NCBI RefSeq assembly: GCF_006864135.1
Contig: NZ_SADV01000011.1
Coordinates: 1-64,000, forward strand
Length of the DNA: 64,000 nucleotides
Reading direction: 5' to 3'
Source: Lysinibacillus sphaericus
GTDB taxonomy: Bacteria; Bacillota; Bacilli; Bacillales_A; Planococcaceae
In this document: piece after piece, positions 17,212 to 25,943 of the stretch
How the letters are laid out: each line of letters begins with the position of its first letter
Position numbering within the stretch: the stretch's first letter is position 1
The notes under the pieces: generated by a model
What the model saw: the letters and a program-made list of their open reading frames with translations, nothing else
Told to the model about the DNA's origin: nothing
The model's database searches: none
Position numbers and translations under genes: made by a program

Positions 17212-17889
17212 CTATGCTAGATTCCAATCAATTGGTTGCTCTCCCCATTCTACTAACTGTGCATTAATCTTCGAATATGGTTTACTGCCGAAAAAACCTC
17301 GATAAGCACTTAGTGGACTTGGATGAGGTGCTTCTAAAATTAAATGTGATGTTGAGTATTTACGAATTAATTGTCTTTTACGTTGTGCTGGTTTACCCCA
17401 AAGCACAAAAATAATTGGTTTATCTCTTGATGCTAATTTATCGATTACAGCATCGGTAAATTGCTCCCATCCTTGTTCTTTATGAGAATTTGCTTGACCT
17501 GCTCGAACAGTTAATACAGTATTCAATAACATTACTCCCTGCTGCGCCCATTTTGTTAATGTTCCATTTTGAGGGATTGGATGGCCAAGATCATCTTGTA
17601 ATTCTTGTAGCATATTTCGTAGGCTTGGTGGATGTTTGATTCCCGGCATGACCGAAAAGCTTAATCCATGTGCTTGGTTTGGTCCATGATACGGATCCTG
17701 ACCTAAAATTACGACCTTTACATCTTGATAAGCCGTCGTATTAAATGCATTCATTATGTCATTTATCGGTGGATAAATTGTTTGTGTTGCATATTCATCA
17801 TCTACAAATTGATGTAACTTTGTGTAATATGTCTTTTCTATTTCTTCTGCAAGTATTGCTTGCCAATCATTCGGGAATACTTGTTTCAT
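17212..17889 (-). CDS. ung: Uracil-DNA glycosylase
   Basis: Ung excises uracil from DNA in base-excision repair. The 225-residue protein carries the water-activating GQDPYH motif with D65, the uracil-binding FSV region, LLNTVLTVR, and the [13 protein letters not shown] leucine-loop motif that inserts into DNA. It is full length for family 1 UDGs. An AGGGGCTTATATTAC-type site lies before the ATG. It heads a minus-strand group with the 59-residue gene, ywdI and ywdK, although R1 repeats interrupt the spacing. Confidence 0.97.
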   Translation of the reverse strand: MKQVFPNDWQAILAEEIEKTYYTKLHQFVDDEYATQTIYPPINDIMNAFNTTAYQDVKVVILGQDPYHGPNQAHGLSFSVMPGIKHPPSLRNMLQELQDDLGHPIPQNGTLTKWAQQGVMLLNTVLTVRAGQANSHKEQGWEQFTDAVIDKLASRDKPIIFVLWGKPAQRKRQLIRKYSTSHLILEAPHPSPLSAYRGFFGSKPYSKINAQLVEWGEQPIDWNLA

Positions 17890-17958
17890 TGTAATATAAG
17901 CCCCTCTCTCTTCTTACAACGGTACAAAAAAATAATGTTGAATTCAAGTATCCAGTTC

Positions 17959-18236
17959 AATTATGCCTTGGCATAATTGCGTCCAAAATCGACTTTACGC
18001 TTAGGCCTGCAATTGTTTTTTGTGCGAAAGCGCAGTGCTAACGTAGCGGCAACGATGCAGGTCAGTTAGCCGTTATCGCACAGATCGATAGTTTTAGGCT
18101 AACATCCTTTATTAACTCCTTTCCGATTCTGTGACATCCGGCGGAGGCTTTAACTTCTTTCAGATGAAAGTGAGAAAAACCCAAATTTATCTCACTGTCT
18201 ATAGAAATAGAAGACTTCTACTAAAAGAAATTGAAC
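17959..18236 (+). repeat. Dispersed element R1 copy
   Basis: It begins CAATTATGCCTTGGCATAATT, then GCTTAGGCCTGCAATTG, GTGCGAAAGCGCAG, CCGTTATCGCACAGATCGATA, TAGGCTAACATCC, GACATCCGGCGGAGGCTTTAAC, and ends AAGAAATTGAAC. It aligns through most of its length with 13170-13492 but has a different 3' segment. Confidence 0.85.
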
Positions 18237-18339
18237 TGACCTTCTAAAATTATCTAACTCTGACTATTTTTACAGCATCAGAATAAGACTATACTAGATG
18301 ATAATTTTAAAACTTTTATCTATAAAGGAGATATTCCAC

Positions 18340-19170
18340 ATGGCTCTAAAAAAAACTTTAACGATTGCTGGTTCAGATACATCAGGTGGCGCAGGTATGC
18401 AAGCCGATCTTAAAACATTTCAGGAGCACGGCACATATGGCATGGTGGCATTAACAGTTGTCGTAACAATGGATCCAAACGGTTGGACTCATAACGTAAC
18501 ACCATTACCAACAGAGCTTTTACAAAAACAAATCGATACTGCTCTTTCAACAGGCATTGACGCCATAAAAACTGGTATGCTGTCAACAGAAGAGATTATT
18601 CGTATCGCAGGTGATGCTATCGCAAAATCTGGTACTGCAAACGTGGTCATTGACCCTGTAATGGTATGTAAAGGAGAAGATGAAGTATTAAACCCTGGTA
18701 ATACAGATGCAATGATTCAACATCTTTTACCATTAGCTGCAGTTACAACACCTAACCTATTTGAGGCTGGCCAATTAGCTGGTACTGGGACACCTAAAAC
18801 AATCGAAGAAATGAAAATAGCCGCTCGTAAAATTCACGACCTTGGTGCCAAAGCCATTGTGATTAAAGGTGGAAAAGCGTTAGCTACTGAAAAAGCAACT
18901 GACTTATTCTTCGACGGTGCAAAATTCTACTTATTAGAATCTGAAAAAGTAGCTTCAACTTATAACCATGGGGCTGGCTGTACATTTGCTGCTTCCGTAA
19001 CAGCAAACCTTGCAAACGGTCTTTCAGTACAAGAAGCTGTAATTGAAGCAAAAGAATTCGTTTCAGCTGCAATCGCTCACGGTTGGGCATTAAACGACTA
19101 TGTAGGACCAGTTATGCACGGTGCAAAATCTCGTTTTGGCGCACCACAAGTAACAGTAATAGAAATCTAA
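18340..19170 (+). CDS. pdxK: Pyridoxine/pyridoxal/pyridoxamine kinase (ThiD-like)
   Basis: This ribokinase-superfamily enzyme makes pyridoxal 5'-phosphate from B6 vitamers and often also phosphorylates hydroxymethylpyrimidine. It has 276 residues. Motifs are TIAGSDTSGGAGMQADLKTF at the N-terminus (substrate loop), TGMLSTEEII, VIDPVMVCKGED, and the anion-hole GAGCTFAASVTA near residue 215 with its conserved Cys. ATG 18340 is used because AAAGGAGAT lies 8 bases upstream. B. subtilis PdxK (formerly YwdB) lies near ung too. The ThiD name is possible, but this arrangement fits the Gram-positive PdxK subgroup. Confidence 0.9.
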   Translation: MALKKTLTIAGSDTSGGAGMQADLKTFQEHGTYGMVALTVVVTMDPNGWTHNVTPLPTELLQKQIDTALSTGIDAIKTGMLSTEEIIRIAGDAIAKSGTANVVIDPVMVCKGEDEVLNPGNTDAMIQHLLPLAAVTTPNLFEAGQLAGTGTPKTIEEMKIAARKIHDLGAKAIVIKGGKALATEKATDLFFDGAKFYLLESEKVASTYNHGAGCTFAASVTANLANGLSVQEAVIEAKEFVSAAIAHGWALNDYVGPVMHGAKSRFGAPQVTVIEI

Positions 19171-19487
19171 CTTTTTTCAGCAAGTGTTTTGGTAGCGAAA
19201 GCGAAGCGTCAGCTACAGATGTCTTGGTAGCGAAAGCGAAGCGTCAGCTACAGATGTCTTTTGACAGAAAGCGTAGCGACAGGTACAAGTGTTTTGGTAG
19301 CGAAAGCAAAGCGACAGGTACACCCCACCCTATAGGTGATGAGATACGTGCGGGTTTAAGTCACTTTTCAGTGGGTCCAATCATCCGCTACAAAGAAGTT
19401 AAAGCCTCTTGCGGATGTCATGGGACGGTAAGAAGTTTTTGTGCAAGCACAAAGCCGATTCCGGACTCAATTATGCCTCGGCATAAT
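19171..19487 (-). repeat. Dispersed element R1, reverse copy with internal amplification
   Basis: The AGCGAAAGCGAAGCGTCAGCTAC module is present in about four imperfect tandem copies (19190-19320), two of them nearly identical. Then follow GTGGGTCCAATCATCCGCTA, GAAGTTAAAGCCTC, GCACAAAGCCGATTCCGGAC, and the end palindrome ATTATGCCTCGGCATAAT at 19469-19487. It is directly downstream of pdxK. Confidence 0.85.
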
Positions 19488-19492
19488 AACTA

Positions 19493-19526
19493 AAAGGCAT
19501 CTGATTAGTTTCAGATGCCTTTTTTA
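19493..19526 (-). terminator. Terminator of the thioesterase gene
   Basis: A perfect stem AAAGGCATCTGA / TCAGATGCCTTT with a 6-base loop and a T-run overlaps the stop region of the gene ending at 19524. Being flanked by A and T tracts, it may act in both directions. Confidence 0.85.
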
Positions 19527-20075
19527 CATATAGTAGTTCTCCATCATTTCGAGCCGATAATCCCATGGATCGTTCATCGAAATGAATTGAGCCAATGCCT
19601 TACTTTCCTTTTTACGATCTGCACGCGCCTTTGCTCGTTCAGATGCCGTTTCATGTAGTTTTGTCTCCTCTACTGTTTCTGGGATAACAGATGGAACTGG
19701 GGCTGGTTTATTATTTTCATCTAATGCAACAAAGGTTAATAATGCTGTTGCTGCTACCTTACGTTCTCCTGTTTTCAAATTCTCAGAAATGACCTTTACG
19801 AAAACTTCCATTGAAGATGTCCCTGTCCACGTTACATAAGATTCGAAATAGACAGAATCGGTCGGGCGTATTGGATGCAGGAAGTCTACAGAATCCGTTG
19901 AGGCTGTCACACAATCTCTACGGCTATGCTTAGCAGCGGAAATGGAAGCTACTTGATCGATGTCACTCATCAATCGACCGCCAAACAGTGTATTATGATT
20001 GTTAATATCATTCGGAAAAACTCGACTTGTACGCATAACTCTAGAATCTTTACAATATTTAAAGTTTTTGTTCAC
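19524..20075 (-). CDS. Acyl-CoA thioesterase, hotdog fold (YkhA/YciA type)
   Basis: This is a cytoplasmic acyl-CoA hydrolase. The core motif RVFPNDINNHNTLFGGRLMSDIDQVASISA (Asn and Asp of the hotdog active site) is followed by VTASTDSVDFLHPIRPTDSV. It has 183 residues, with an Arg/Lys-rich coiled tail (KARADRKKESKAL). GTG 20075 is chosen because AGGGGGA lies 7 bases upstream; an in-frame TTG further up lies before that site. Relatives act on medium to long acyl-CoAs. The physiological substrate is unknown. Confidence 0.88.
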   Translation of the reverse strand: MNKNFKYCKDSRVMRTSRVFPNDINNHNTLFGGRLMSDIDQVASISAAKHSRRDCVTASTDSVDFLHPIRPTDSVYFESYVTWTGTSSMEVFVKVISENLKTGERKVAATALLTFVALDENNKPAPVPSVIPETVEETKLHETASERAKARADRKKESKALAQFISMNDPWDYRLEMMENYYM

Positions 20076-20253
20076 ATCTATTCCCCCTAAAAACAACTGT
20101 TTATTTCTACTATATTGCTCTATTTTTCTATAAAAAGCAATTGAATTATCCGAAAATTAAGAATTTTTAACCGTTGTTTTTTTATTAATTCTCTGGACAA
20201 GATACGCTACTGCTTCATATGCCATATATTAGCTGTATATGGGAGGGAGAAAA

Positions 20254-20583
20254 ATGGTAAGACGTAGACAACAACAAGCCCCAAATGGAGAAGGAAATTT
20301 TCTAGCTGGTGAAGAAGCTGGTCTCCTAGGTGAAGATACAGGTATTCAAAGTGGAGATATAACCTCTACCAAAGTAGAATTAATATCTTCAATGGTTTTG
20401 ACAATAGGGTATTCATTAGCAACCCTCTCCACCATTTTAGCATTGCAGGAAGAAGAGGCAAATGAACAAGCAAGAACATCCGACGCGCGAAATCAAAGTG
20501 TACAATTTAGACAAATGCATAAGCATCTATCACATCTTAATAACCGTCTAGATTCCATTGAACGGAAACTCAACCGATATTAA
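20254..20583 (+). CDS. Small membrane-anchored protein with a C-terminal coiled coil
   Basis: No family is recognised. The 109-residue protein starts MVRRRQQQAPNGEG, a basic and Gln-rich tail, followed by a Gly/Glu-rich linker, one hydrophobic helix at about residues 45-68 (SSMVLTIGYSLATLSTILAL) and a helical C-terminus HKHLSHLNNRLDSIERKLNRY that suits a coiled coil. GGGAGGGAG lies 5 bases before ATG 20254. A strong terminator follows. The layout resembles small spore or membrane-associated proteins of Bacillales, but no function can be assigned. Confidence 0.7.
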   Translation: MVRRRQQQAPNGEGNFLAGEEAGLLGEDTGIQSGDITSTKVELISSMVLTIGYSLATLSTILALQEEEANEQARTSDARNQSVQFRQMHKHLSHLNNRLDSIERKLNRY

Positions 20584-20614
20584 CAAATACATACCTCCAA
20601 AAACCGCTAATTAT

Positions 20615-20661
20615 AAAAAGCCGCGATTCTCCGTCATAAAAGAGAATCACGGCTTTTTTTA
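20615..20661 (+). terminator. Terminator of the small coiled-coil protein gene
   Basis: The stem AAAAAGCCGCGATTCTC / GAGAATCACGGCTTTTT has one mismatch and is followed by a T-run. Confidence 0.88.
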
Positions 20662-20682
20662 TTATACTATGATAATGAGCTT

Positions 20683-20865
20683 TCAGTCTTCTTCCCTTTT
20701 TATAGCTATACATACCAATATTGAAGGAACGTCATCTATTGTACCAAGATAGAATTCGTTATTACCTAGTTTAAAATCCCCTTCAACATTATGCGCTGCC
20801 TTTCCTCTGTTAAGGAAGAAATAGTGTTCAGTATCTTTTCGTTTGTGAAACCGTATACAATACAA
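20683..20865 (-). CDS. Hypothetical ORF or gene fragment (60 residues)
   Basis: The minus-strand frame reads as a plausible protein tail (FKLGNNEFYLGTIDDVPSILVCIAIKREED). However, its only start is a TTG without a convincing ribosome binding site, and no upstream coding sequence is visible. It may be the 3' remnant of a lost gene. No family is recognised. Confidence 0.3.
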   Translation of the reverse strand: MYCIRFHKRKDTEHYFFLNRGKAAHNVEGDFKLGNNEFYLGTIDDVPSILVCIAIKREED

Positions 20866-20972
20866 AACGACACATTTTGTACAAAATTGCTTTCACACTC
20901 ATTATATTGATATATTTTTATAATTTTTTCAAGAGTATTGCTTAAAAATCTCCATAGATTAAAAAATGGAAT

Positions 20973-21215
20973 CATTTATGCCCCGGTACGAATACGTTCG
21001 GAAACTTTAGCTCAGAGGTTTTTTTTTGCGAAAGCGTAGGCAGCAACAATAAAGCGAAGCACAATTTAACGACAGCGTTTCATGCGTACTAAAACAGAGC
21101 GGCAGCACAGCACGGTGTTGGTCACCCAGGCGTTTCACAGAATGATAAGTTCTTATCCTGAGTTCCCCTATTTCATTGATATATGTGGACCCACTGAAAG
21201 ACGTTAAACAAGCCT
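20973..21215 (+). repeat. Diverged R1-like element
   Basis: It has a degraded start palindrome (TTTATGCCCCGGTACGAATA), a TTTTGCGAAAGCGTAGGCAGCAAC module and an ACCCACTGAAAGACGTTAAAC end. It lies between the hypothetical ORF and yojF. Assignment to R1 is by shared modules only. Confidence 0.45.
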
Positions 21216-21332
21216 TCGAGATTCATTTGAGGTGAAGTATATTAATGATGTTGTGTTACATAGGCATTCAATTTCCCTTTGTGAATTATTTTTACTATAC
21301 TTAAAGGAGAAATAATCGAGAGGAGTGTTAAG

Positions 21333-21683
21333 ATGCAAGAAGTACAAGTAAAGACGTTGCAGGAATTATTGAATTCTTTCGCCAACAAAGACGTTTATAT
21401 TCATCTTGAGACGACAAACGGTTCTTATGCAGCACACTATGATGAAAAATTTTTCAATGCAGGTGCTTTTATTCGCAATGCAAAAATCAATTATGAACTT
21501 GCTAAAGTGGTAGATGATTCACCCCATCGTGTCGGGTTAAAAATGGCACATGGCTGGGTTTATGCTCAAGGCATCACACATTTTGAATTAGATGATTTAG
21601 GCCGTTTATTAATGGCTGGACTAGACTACTCAGGTAAATTGGCGATTGCACTCGAAATTAGCGAAACGCCATTTACTTACTAA
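21333..21683 (+). CDS. yojF: YojF family (DUF1806) protein
   Basis: This 116-residue protein of the DUF1806 family is invariably found before the bacillithiol deacetylase BshB2 in Bacillales. It has the motifs VYIHLETTNGSYAAHYDE, AGAFIRNAKINYELAKV, VGLKMAHGWVYAQGITHFE and LDYSGKLAIALEIS. No catalytic motif is evident. The function is unknown, but genetic linkage suggests a role in thiol or redox metabolism. A GAGAGGAG site precedes the ATG. bshB2 follows after 13 bases, so the pair is an operon. Confidence 0.9.
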   Translation: MQEVQVKTLQELLNSFANKDVYIHLETTNGSYAAHYDEKFFNAGAFIRNAKINYELAKVVDDSPHRVGLKMAHGWVYAQGITHFELDDLGRLLMAGLDYSGKLAIALEISETPFTY

Positions 21684-21696
21684 GGGGGACGACTTT

Positions 21697-22386
21697 TTGA
21701 ATTTACAACCACAGCGTCATATTTTAATTGTTTACCCTCACCCAGATGATGAGGCTTTTTCAGTTGCTGGAACAATTGCCTATTATACAAAGAAAATGAA
21801 TACACCGGTTACATATGCCTGTTTAACTTTAGGTGAAATGGGGCGTAATTTAGGAAACCCACCTTTTGCAACACGTGAATCTTTGCCAGAAATTCGACGT
21901 AAGGAGCTTGTTGCAGCAGCAGAGGCTATGGGCATACAAGATTTACGTATGCTTGGTTTCCGTGATAAAACGGTTGAATTTGAAGACGATGAAAAAATGG
22001 TAAAGCTTGTTGAAGATTTAATTGAGGAGCTAATGCCTTCTCTTATCTTTACGTTCTTACCTGATTTTGCAGTGCATCCTGACCATGAAGCTACAGCACG
22101 TGCCGTAGTAGAGGCTGTTCGTCGTATGCCAAAAGCTGCACGTCCACAAGTGTTAGGTTGTGCCTTTGCAAATGATACGATCGAAAAAAATGGAGAGCCA
22201 CATGTTGTCAACGATATACGTGAAATGAGGATGGATAAAATTAAAGCATTACAAGCACATGCATCTCAAACTGCTTGGATGATGCAAGAAACAGAAAAAC
22301 GTGTTGATGACGGCGAGCCAATGAGTGAAAGCTGGCTTAATATTGAAAAGTTCTATATTGTGAATCCTGATCAATATGTAAAATAA
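21697..22386 (+). CDS. bshB2: Bacillithiol biosynthesis deacetylase BshB2
   Basis: This LmbE/PIG-L-family zinc deacetylase removes acetyl from GlcNAc-malate in bacillithiol synthesis. The metal-binding HPDDE begins at residue 15 and HPDHEAT is near residue 128, the pair that holds zinc and the catalytic aspartate. It has 229 residues. TTG 21697 is chosen because AGGGGGAC lies 8 bases upstream and it gives the family N-terminus just before HILIVYPHPDDEA. The longer open frame from 21646 would overlap yojF. BshB2 is usually partly redundant with BshB1, which is not in this window. A terminator follows at once. Confidence 0.93.
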   Translation: MNLQPQRHILIVYPHPDDEAFSVAGTIAYYTKKMNTPVTYACLTLGEMGRNLGNPPFATRESLPEIRRKELVAAAEAMGIQDLRMLGFRDKTVEFEDDEKMVKLVEDLIEELMPSLIFTFLPDFAVHPDHEATARAVVEAVRRMPKAARPQVLGCAFANDTIEKNGEPHVVNDIREMRMDKIKALQAHASQTAWMMQETEKRVDDGEPMSESWLNIEKFYIVNPDQYVK

Positions 22387-22390
22387 CAAT

Positions 22391-22434
22391 AAAACGGTTC
22401 TGTCCTCTTTCTTCATTGAGAACAGAGCCGTTTT
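22391..22434. terminator. Bidirectional terminator between bshB2 and the terC-like gene
   Basis: The stem AAAACGGTTCTGT / ACAGAGCCGTTTT with inner pairing serves two convergent genes. Confidence 0.85.
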
Positions 22435-22437
22435 ATA

Positions 22438-23181
22438 TTAAGCGACCCTCATCTTTTTTAAAAAATGAATAATGAAAGTTATTGAGAAAATAACAATTAA
22501 CACAACAAAAAACATATAATGTGGGACGTGAATACCGATGACGCTGGCTAGCATTTTCAGTGCAATAATCCCAATAATAATAAATGCTGTTGCCTCTAAT
22601 TCTGGTATTTTTTCTATAACGATTAAAAATAAGCCAGCAATAGTTCTCATCATTAAAATACCTAACATTCCCCCGATTAGTAATATCCAAATTTGATTGG
22701 ATATCGCAAAAGCAGCAAAAATCGCGTCAATTGAAAAAGCAATATCCATCAGTTCCACAGAAATAACCGTTGCCCAAAAAGTTCCAAAAAGGCGAACCAA
22801 TAACCCTGTTTTTTTCATCTCTTTAGTACTATCCGCTTCCCCTATCTGTAAGAAATGAGCAACACATAGCCAACCTAAATACAGGGCTCCTAGCAATTTA
22901 ACAAACCAAAATTCTACCAAATAAACACCTATCCCGATAAATAAAAATCGGAAAAAATAGGCCCCCAACATACCGTACATTAATGCCCGTTTGCGTTGTT
23001 TGTTTGGCAAATGCTTCACTAGCACTGCTAATACAAGTGCGTTATCTGCTGAAAGTAAACCTTCTATTATAATTAATGTTGATATTAACCCCCAAGAGAC
23101 AGGGTCAGTTAAAATCTCTTTCCACATTTCCCAATTGAAAAATTGCATGTATGTAGATAGAATTCCTTGAATGATTTCCAA
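22438..23181 (-). CDS. TerC-family integral membrane protein (YkoY-like)
   Basis: This 247-residue protein has about seven transmembrane helices. TerC hallmarks are EGLLSADNALVLAVL in the second helix region and SVELMDIAFSIDAIFAAFA, whose acidic residues inside helices are implicated in metal binding. B. subtilis relatives export manganese, in part to metallate secreted enzymes. A KKMRVA tail ends the protein. The start is TTG 23181, with AGGAGG 8 bases upstream. I looked for a yybP-ykoY manganese riboswitch in the divergent 246-base gap to ilvA and saw none. Metal specificity is inference from the family. Confidence 0.9.
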   Translation of the reverse strand: MEIIQGILSTYMQFFNWEMWKEILTDPVSWGLISTLIIIEGLLSADNALVLAVLVKHLPNKQRKRALMYGMLGAYFFRFLFIGIGVYLVEFWFVKLLGALYLGWLCVAHFLQIGEADSTKEMKKTGLLVRLFGTFWATVISVELMDIAFSIDAIFAAFAISNQIWILLIGGMLGILMMRTIAGLFLIVIEKIPELEATAFIIIGIIALKMLASVIGIHVPHYMFFVVLIVIFSITFIIHFLKKMRVA

Positions 23182-23427
23182 TTATATACCCTCCTACTTG
23201 TCCTAAGGTATTCTATTATATGCTTGACCATTTTTGTTATGAGGAAATGTATGCATCCTTTATTTTTACAAAAAAATTCTCGTAGAAATTTAATTATTCT
23301 GCATTTTGTAGTTTCCTAGACAAAACAGACACCGAAAATTTAGAATTTACTAAAAATTAATGACAAAAAGCTTATAATATGTGCTATCATAGATAAATGT
23401 TTTATACGTATACGGAGGATGAATATT

Positions 23428-24690
23428 ATGGAAGCTGCTGACACTAGAACTGTGCAGGTAGAAAATATCTTGATTGCACATCATTTCTTAAAAGACGTAG
23501 TGGTGCACACGCCGCTACAAAAAAATGACTATCTATCCGAGAAATATGGAGCTAATATTTATTTTAAACGCGAAGATTTACAGCATGTACGCTCATTTAA
23601 ACTTCGTGGGGCTTATTATAAGATTAAAAAAATTGAAGAAGAGGCTCGTAAAGTTGGCGTCGTTTGCGCGAGTGCGGGTAATCATGCCCAAGGTGTGGCC
23701 TACGCTTGTGCTCAATTGAAAATTCAGGCAAGTATTTTTATGCCTCAAACAACACCTAAGCAAAAAATTGACCAAGTGCGTATGTTTGGTCGTGATTATG
23801 CAGAAATTATTTTAGCAGGTGATACCTTTGATGATGCTGCAAAAAGCGCATTTGCTTACTGTGATGAACACGATAAAATCTTTATTCACCCATTTGATGA
23901 TTTCGATGTCATTGCTGGACAAGGAACGGTCGCTGTTGAAATTATGAATGACATGGAAGAACCGATTGATTACGTGTTTGGTAGTATTGGTGGCGGTGGC
24001 TTAATGTCAGGTGTTTCTGCCTATGTGAAAAACCTTTCCCCTAATAGCAAAATTATCGGTGTTGAGCCTACCGGAGCGGGCAGTATGAAGGCTGCTTTTG
24101 CAGAAGGCGGTGCAGTGGCACTTGATTGGATTGACAAATTTGTAGACGGTGCTGCGGTAAAGTGCGTCGGTAACCACACATATGACGTTTGTCGTCGCTA
24201 CTTAGACGATATCGTACTAGTACCTGAAGGAAAAGTATGTACAACGATTTTAAATCTTTACAATAAACACGCTATTATCGCAGAGCCTGCTGGAGCATTA
24301 TCAGTAGCAGCACTCGACTCCTACAAAGAGGAAATTAAAGGGAAATCAGTTGTTATCATCATTAGTGGTGGTAATAATGACATCGATCGTATGCAGGAGA
24401 TTAAAGAAAAGTCTTTAATTCACGAAGGCTTACTCTACTACTTCATCGTTAGTTTCCCACAACGCGCAGGCGCACTTCGCCAATTCCTAACAAGTGTGCT
24501 AGGTCCAAATGATGACATTACAACTTTCGAATATACAAAGAAAAACAACAAAGAAAGTGGTCCTGCCCTAGTTGGTATCGAGCTTGGCAATCGTGAAGAC
24601 TACGAAGGATTACTTGTTCGCATGGATGAATTCGGCTTCAAATACAAAGAAGTAAACAACGACATTCAACTATTTGGCTTACTAGTCTAA
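23428..24690 (+). CDS. ilvA: Threonine ammonia-lyase (biosynthetic type)
   Basis: This PLP enzyme converts threonine to 2-oxobutyrate, the first step of isoleucine synthesis. The Schiff-base lysine is K58 in SFKLRGAYYK. The Gly-rich loop GSIGGGGLMSG binds phosphate, and NHAQGVAYA is conserved. A single C-terminal ACT-like domain (about residues 330-420, YYFIVSFPQRAGALRQFL) provides isoleucine regulation. ATG 23428 follows GGAGG by 9 bases; ATG 23419 sits too close to it. The length of 420 residues equals the B. subtilis enzyme. It is monocistronic, and no T-box leader was seen upstream. Confidence 0.94.
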   Translation: MEAADTRTVQVENILIAHHFLKDVVVHTPLQKNDYLSEKYGANIYFKREDLQHVRSFKLRGAYYKIKKIEEEARKVGVVCASAGNHAQGVAYACAQLKIQASIFMPQTTPKQKIDQVRMFGRDYAEIILAGDTFDDAAKSAFAYCDEHDKIFIHPFDDFDVIAGQGTVAVEIMNDMEEPIDYVFGSIGGGGLMSGVSAYVKNLSPNSKIIGVEPTGAGSMKAAFAEGGAVALDWIDKFVDGAAVKCVGNHTYDVCRRYLDDIVLVPEGKVCTTILNLYNKHAIIAEPAGALSVAALDSYKEEIKGKSVVIIISGGNNDIDRMQEIKEKSLIHEGLLYYFIVSFPQRAGALRQFLTSVLGPNDDITTFEYTKKNNKESGPALVGIELGNREDYEGLLVRMDEFGFKYKEVNNDIQLFGLLV

Positions 24691-24697
24691 CATAAAG

Positions 24698-24729
24698 GGT
24701 CACACTACTTGCGTGAGTGTGGCTTTTTT
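24698..24729 (+). terminator. Terminator of ilvA
   Basis: The stem GTCACACT / AGTGTGGC is followed by six Ts, starting 8 bases after the stop codon. Confidence 0.82.
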
Positions 24730-24743
24730 GTGTGGATAAGGGG

Positions 24744-24827
24744 TTTATCGGAATGATTTTGTATTTTATCGGAACAATTTCAGATATTATCGGAATGATT
24801 TATTAATTTATCGGAATATTTTAGAAA
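24744..24827. repeat. 21-bp tandem repeat array C (4 units)
   Basis: Four AT-rich units start at 24744, 24765, 24786 and 24807, each keeping TTATCGGAA at the same place. The array lies between the convergent genes ilvA and the NERD gene. The period equals that of the arrays at 8.6, 52.5 and 60.1 kb. Confidence 0.85.
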
Positions 24828-24862
24828 ATACAGTCTATCTGACCGCGTTGATAGACTATATA

Positions 24863-25813
24863 CTATTTAATAATATACTTTCGATCCTTTTTTGCACCTA
24901 CTTCTTGAAGCTGCAAAGACTTCAATATTTTATATACCGTTTTAGCGCAAGAGATACCGAAAAAATCTTGAAATAAACTGTTGGATATAAATTCACCATA
25001 CATATGACGGTAATCTTTCAGTGCATTATTAAATGCTTGATCATCTCTCCCACCACAATTCTCACACCGCCACTTACCTTGACGATAGTGCATGACAAAT
25101 CGATAATCGCACTTAGAGCATAATACACCTTTCTTTAGTTCATCCACAATCATATCTAGCGTCCACTGTGTCGGTTTATGCATCGTTAGAATTTGCTCAG
25201 AGAATTCTCTTAAAACTTCTTTACTTAGATAGACTTGTTGATGTTGCTTAAACAACTGCTCTACCTTCTCAGCCAAGCCACTCACATGAATTATCGGGTG
25301 TGCGGACAAACTGGACGTCATAATCATATTCGGATTTGCAGAAATGACTATATATTCAATAGGTATATGATGACCACTCATTTGAAATAGCCGACGCAAA
25401 AATCTAGCATGGCGCTTCACTTGATCAAAGGGATTTCTAAAGCCATCTACTCTGCCATCAGAAGTAATTCGAATAAATTGATGGTTATCTTCCATATATT
25501 CTACATGACCAACGATATTTTTGATTTCAACGATTAGCACAAAATGTTGGGACATAAATAATGTATCCATTTGATGTGCCGATCCACCAGCACTCTCAGC
25601 CTCAAGCTCTACATCATGCAATAAATAATACGGATGCTCCAAATAGATTTCCTGCCATTCTCGATCTACCCTTTGCTCACCAGCAATGCCAGCCTTAGTT
25701 CTTCCTAGCATTTCTTGAAAATAATCATACTTAGTGTGAGATTTCGGTAATCGCCTCTCAATCATTTCTAACACGCGTTGCTTCGATGAAACTCCCCGCT
25801 TTTTCAGTAACAT
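24863..25813 (-). CDS. NERD-domain protein with a C-terminal zinc ribbon
   Basis: The 316-residue protein contains a nuclease-related domain at about residues 35-165, with GIAGEQRVDREW, the predicted catalytic core (DTLFMSQHFVLIVEIKN, with D and ExK as in restriction-endonuclease folds) and FRNPFDQVKRHARFL. The C-terminal part has CSKCDYRF and WRCENCGG, a four-cysteine zinc ribbon, and a short helical tail. NERD proteins are believed to act on nucleic acids, but the role is unproven. AAAGGAGG precedes ATG 25813; the longer frame overlaps this signal. It ends on the repeat array shared with ilvA. Confidence 0.85.
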   Translation of the reverse strand: MLLKKRGVSSKQRVLEMIERRLPKSHTKYDYFQEMLGRTKAGIAGEQRVDREWQEIYLEHPYYLLHDVELEAESAGGSAHQMDTLFMSQHFVLIVEIKNIVGHVEYMEDNHQFIRITSDGRVDGFRNPFDQVKRHARFLRRLFQMSGHHIPIEYIVISANPNMIMTSSLSAHPIIHVSGLAEKVEQLFKQHQQVYLSKEVLREFSEQILTMHKPTQWTLDMIVDELKKGVLCSKCDYRFVMHYRQGKWRCENCGGRDDQAFNNALKDYRHMYGEFISNSLFQDFFGISCAKTVYKILKSLQLQEVGAKKDRKYIIK

Positions 25814-25906
25814 ATGTTGACCTCCTTTAGCTAGATTATAATGCACATTCATCGAGAACTTTGATTGTTTATCCCCCAACTTCCAAAAAATATCGACAAC
25901 AATCGA

Positions 25907-25936
25907 AAACGCCCACACCTAGGTATGAGCGTTTTA
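25907..25936 (-). terminator. Terminator of the ABC importer operon
   Basis: The stem AAAACGCCCACACC / GGTATGAGCGTTTT (imperfect) lies just beyond the ATPase stop at 25944, with T-rich bases on the minus-strand 3' side. Confidence 0.75.
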
Positions 25937-25943
25937 TCATTTA

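Noticed and set aside
22438..23427. Manganese (yybP-ykoY) riboswitch or T-box upstream of the terC-like and ilvA genes
   Set aside because: No matching conserved boxes were found on either strand of the 246-base gap.
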